Below are positions 6,016-8,105 of a stretch of 8,105 bases of DNA, piece after piece. Numbering within the stretch: position 1 is the stretch's first letter; each line of letters opens with the position of its first letter. Under the pieces are notes generated by a model. The model saw nothing but the letters and a program-made list of their open reading frames with translations, was not told the DNA's origin and made no database searches. A program made the translations under genes and the position numbers. Source of the stretch: Candidatus Nanohaloarchaea archaeon (GTDB lineage Archaea > EX4484-52 > GLR71); assembly GCA_030636615.1 (NCBI GenBank), contig DAOVWP010000026.1, positions 1 to 8,105 of the forward strand, written 5' to 3'.

Positions 6016-6633
6016 TTGAAAGATGTTTTTGAGATACGAATTCATGGTAGAGGTGGTCAGGGCGCAAAGAGCGCCGCAGAATTCCTGGCAGGCCCGCCAT
6101 TAGAATCAGGCCTCTATATCCAGTCATTCCCGGAATACGGTCCGGAAAGAGGCGGCGCCCCAATCAAAGCATTCACAAGAATCTCAGCCAAGAAGATAAA
6201 TATACATAGCGGTGTTACCAACCCTGATCTTGTTGCAGTCATAGATCCGACTTTAATGGATTCAATCCCTGTAACTGAAGGCATGGATAATGAAGGCATC
6301 CTTGTGATAAACACACCAGACTCTCCTGAGCAGATAAAAAAACGCTTCAATTTCAAAGGCTGCGTTTACACAGTAGATGCAACATCAATCGCCATAAAAC
6401 ACATGGGCAGAAACATTCCAAATACACCAATGCTTGGCGCGATAATCAAGGCAATGGAATGTCTTAAAAAGCTAAGATCAGACGATCCTGATAAAGATTT
6501 TCTCAAAAATTCACCGGATCAGATCACAAAATTCATAAAACACAAGTTTGAGAGAAAACTTGGAAAAGAAGAGACCAAAAAAAACATCGATGCCGTAAAA
6601 CAGGCGTATCTGGAGGTAAGGTCAGTTTGTTGA
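6016..6633 (+). CDS. porG: Pyruvate:ferredoxin oxidoreductase, gamma subunit
   Basis: This is a 205-residue protein, the usual size for the gamma chain of archaeal four-subunit POR, the enzyme that converts pyruvate, CoA and oxidised ferredoxin to acetyl-CoA, CO2 and reduced ferredoxin. The family signatures are HGRGGQG (10-16) and the segment IQSFPEYGPERGGAPIKAF (35-53). The start is TTG, fixed by the upstream in-frame stop and the GGGGAT site. It is first in the operon order gamma-delta-alpha, the classical archaeal por arrangement, which separates it from the vor and kor clusters. Its TGA stop overlaps the start region of porD. Confidence 0.93.
   Translation: MKDVFEIRIHGRGGQGAKSAAEFLAGPPLESGLYIQSFPEYGPERGGAPIKAFTRISAKKINIHSGVTNPDLVAVIDPTLMDSIPVTEGMDNEGILVINTPDSPEQIKKRFNFKGCVYTVDATSIAIKHMGRNIPNTPMLGAIIKAMECLKKLRSDDPDKDFLKNSPDQITKFIKHKFERKLGKEETKKNIDAVKQAYLEVRSVC
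6612..6617 (+). promoter_or_regulatory. Shine-Dalgarno site of porD inside the end of porG
   Basis: GGAGGT lies 9 nt before TTG 6627 (12 nt before the alternative TTG 6630). It is within the last codons of porG and supports initiation at a TTG that overlaps the porG stop. Confidence 0.6.
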
Positions 6634-6938
6634 AAAAGAAAGATTCGACCGGCTGGAAATCAATTCCTCCCGGAGGTCTTGTGCTTGAAGCGGGAAACGC
6701 GGCAAAATATAACACTGGTAGTTGGAAATCTTTCAGACCTGTATTTGACAAATCAAAATGCATCAACTGTATGTTGTGCAATGTCTACTGTCCTGAATTC
6801 TGCATACCGGTAAAGAACGGCAAAAGAGGCGAGACAGATCTTTTTCATTGCAAAGGTTGCGGGATCTGCGCAAAAGAATGCCCGGTAAAATGCATAAAAA
6901 TGGTTAACGAGAGTGAATTTTCAAAAAAGAGTAAATAA
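6627..6938 (+). CDS. porD: Pyruvate:ferredoxin oxidoreductase, delta (ferredoxin-like) subunit
   Basis: This is the electron-transfer subunit, 103 residues, carrying two [4Fe-4S] clusters. The cysteine motifs are C45-C48-C51-C55-P and C75-C78-C81-C85-P, both complete; extra cysteines at 59 and 89 follow each motif. The N-terminal part (GLVLEAGNAAKYNTGSWKSF, 17-36) is the stretch that precedes the clusters in archaeal PorD. Two consecutive TTG codons (6627 and 6630) could start it; no ATG is available before the conserved region. Either one overlaps or nearly overlaps the porG TGA (6631-6633), so translation is probably coupled. porA begins 15 bp after its stop. Confidence 0.93.
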   Translation: MLKKKDSTGWKSIPPGGLVLEAGNAAKYNTGSWKSFRPVFDKSKCINCMLCNVYCPEFCIPVKNGKRGETDLFHCKGCGICAKECPVKCIKMVNESEFSKKSK

Positions 6939-6953
6939 GACAAGTGAATATTT

Positions 6954-8105
6954 ATGGCAGCAAAGAAAATCATAAAAGCGCTAACTGGTGCATCAGCAGT
7001 CGCAGAGGCTATGAGACAGATAAACCCTGACATGGTCGCATGTTTTCCTATAACTCCACAGACTCCGATTATGCACTCCTTTGCCCAGTATGTCGCAGAC
7101 GGCAAAGTAGACACAGAAATGATACTTGTAGAATCAGAACACTCTGCCATGAGCGCAGTTGTAGGGGCAAGCGCGGCAGGAGCAAGAGCGATGACAGCCA
7201 CTTCATCAAATGGTCTTGCTTTGATGCACGAGATTGTCTATATTGCCGCTTCATCAAGATTACCTATACTTATGCCGGTTGTAAACAGAGCACTTAGCGG
7301 TCCGATAAACATCCACTGTGACCACAGCGATTCAATGGCTGAAAGGGACTCCAGCTGGATGCAGGTCTATACTGAAAATGCTCAGGAAGCATACGATTAT
7401 TGTATGATTGCCCTCAAAGTTGCCGAACATAAAGATGTAAATCTTCCTTTCATGGTCTGTCAGGATGGTTTTATCACCAGCCATTCTCTTGAACGGGTAG
7501 ATATCCTTGAAGACAGTAAAATCAAAAAATTTATTGGTGAATACAAACCAAAACATGCTCTCCTTGATACGAAAAACCCATTTACATTTGGCCCGCTTGA
7601 CCTTTTTGACTATTATTTTGAACACAAGAGACAGCAATCAGAGGCTATGGAGAAAGCACTAAAAGTGTTTACAGATACCTGCAGGGAATACAACAAACTT
7701 ACAGGATCAAAATATGGTCCTTTTGAGACATACCATCTCGATGATGCCGATATTGCAATTGTCACCATGTCATCAACCGCAGGAACAGCAAAGACAGTTG
7801 TAGACCAGCTCAGAGAAACAGGCAAAAATGTAGGTCTTCTCAAAATCAACCTTTTCAGACCATTTCCAAAAGATATGATCCAAAAAGTCCTTGAACATGT
7901 AAAAGTGATAGCAGTCCTTGACCGCTCAGACTCTTTCGGCGCGGAAGGCGGACCGCTGTTTATGGAGATGAAATCAGCCCTGTATGATTTAAAAGAAAGA
8001 CCAATTGTTGCAGGTTACATATATGGTCTTGGTGGAAGGGAGATAACTCCTCCTATGATTAAAGACATATATGCGCGTCTCGAAAAGATTACCTACAGCA
8101 AAGAG
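6954..8105 (+). CDS. porA: Pyruvate:ferredoxin oxidoreductase, alpha subunit, 3' end cut by window edge
   Basis: An open frame of 384 codons starts at ATG 6954 and reaches the right edge without a stop. Archaeal PorA has about 390-400 residues, so little is missing. Visible family features are CFPITPQTPI near residues 29-38 (thiamine diphosphate-side loop), VESEHSAMSAVVGASAAGARAMTATSSNGL (domain I), the stretch ALSGPINIHCDHSDSM, RDSSWMQVYTENAQEAYD and CQDGFITSH. The C-terminal half (from about 260) has the transketolase-like domain with LLKINLFRPFP and VLDRSDSFGAEGGP. DGF..SH and PINIHCDHSD favour pyruvate over other 2-oxo acids. GTGA at 6944-6947 precedes the ATG. The beta subunit, which binds thiamine diphosphate, should follow outside the window. 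Confidence 0.95.
   Translation, partial: MAAKKIIKALTGASAVAEAMRQINPDMVACFPITPQTPIMHSFAQYVADGKVDTEMILVESEHSAMSAVVGASAAGARAMTATSSNGLALMHEIVYIAASSRLPILMPVVNRALSGPINIHCDHSDSMAERDSSWMQVYTENAQEAYDYCMIALKVAEHKDVNLPFMVCQDGFITSHSLERVDILEDSKIKKFIGEYKPKHALLDTKNPFTFGPLDLFDYYFEHKRQQSEAMEKALKVFTDTCREYNKLTGSKYGPFETYHLDDADIAIVTMSSTAGTAKTVVDQLRETGKNVGLLKINLFRPFPKDMIQKVLEHVKVIAVLDRSDSFGAEGGPLFMEMKSALYDLKERPIVAGYIYGLGGREITPPMIKDIYARLEKITYSKE

Noticed and set aside
7332..7849. Minus-strand open frames under porA (7332-7637 and 7613-7849)
   Set aside because: Both are antisense to the well-conserved porA frame, and no promoter or ribosome site was seen for them.

Overview
The window is archaeal chromosomal DNA. 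The evidence is a FEN1-type flap endonuclease, a HerA-family ATPase, a GTP-dependent dephospho-CoA kinase (DUF359) domain, an archaeal-type phosphopantetheine adenylyltransferase and a four-subunit-type pyruvate:ferredoxin oxidoreductase. Promoters are TATA-box type and the Shine-Dalgarno sites read GGTGAT, GGGGAT or GGAGG. The lineage cannot be fixed from this sequence alone. It is an anaerobic or ferredoxin-using archaeon, either euryarchaeal or one of the less-studied archaeal phyla.

Layout: (1) 1-2949, minus strand: FEN1 (1915-2949) followed by a HerA-family ATPase (1832 down to the left edge, incomplete). Both are DNA-metabolism genes. (2) 3041-4988: an AT-rich accessory block. It holds a RelB/RelE-type toxin-antitoxin pair (3084-3575, plus), an ASCH-domain protein (3630-4064, minus) and an unrecognised 246-residue protein (4248-4988, plus). 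(3) 5007-5918, minus: a single protein that joins the last two enzymes of CoA synthesis, GTP-dependent dephospho-CoA kinase at the N-terminus and phosphopantetheine adenylyltransferase at the C-terminus. (4) 6016-8105, plus: porG-porD-porA of pyruvate:ferredoxin oxidoreductase. porA is cut by the right edge and porB is presumably just beyond it.

How the parts fit: the CoA-making fusion and the CoA-consuming POR operon are divergent, with two TATA boxes only about 12 bp apart, so their transcription may be coupled or mutually exclusive. The toxin-antitoxin promoter carries a clear operator: three TATACT units exactly 10 bp apart, the last two forming an 18-bp perfect palindrome. This suits autorepression by the ribbon-helix-helix antitoxin. 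FEN1, the ASCH gene and the CoA fusion each have a TATA box centred 27-29 bp from the ATG and no Shine-Dalgarno site, so they are probably leaderless. The HerA, RelB, RelE and Por genes either have Shine-Dalgarno sites or sit tightly in operons.

No stretch longer than 300 bases lacks a gene; the longest gap is 4065-4247. I see no RNA genes, CRISPR arrays or insertion sequences. The best candidates for something new are the orphan protein at 4248-4988, with its palindrome-rich promoter, and the accessory block around it.
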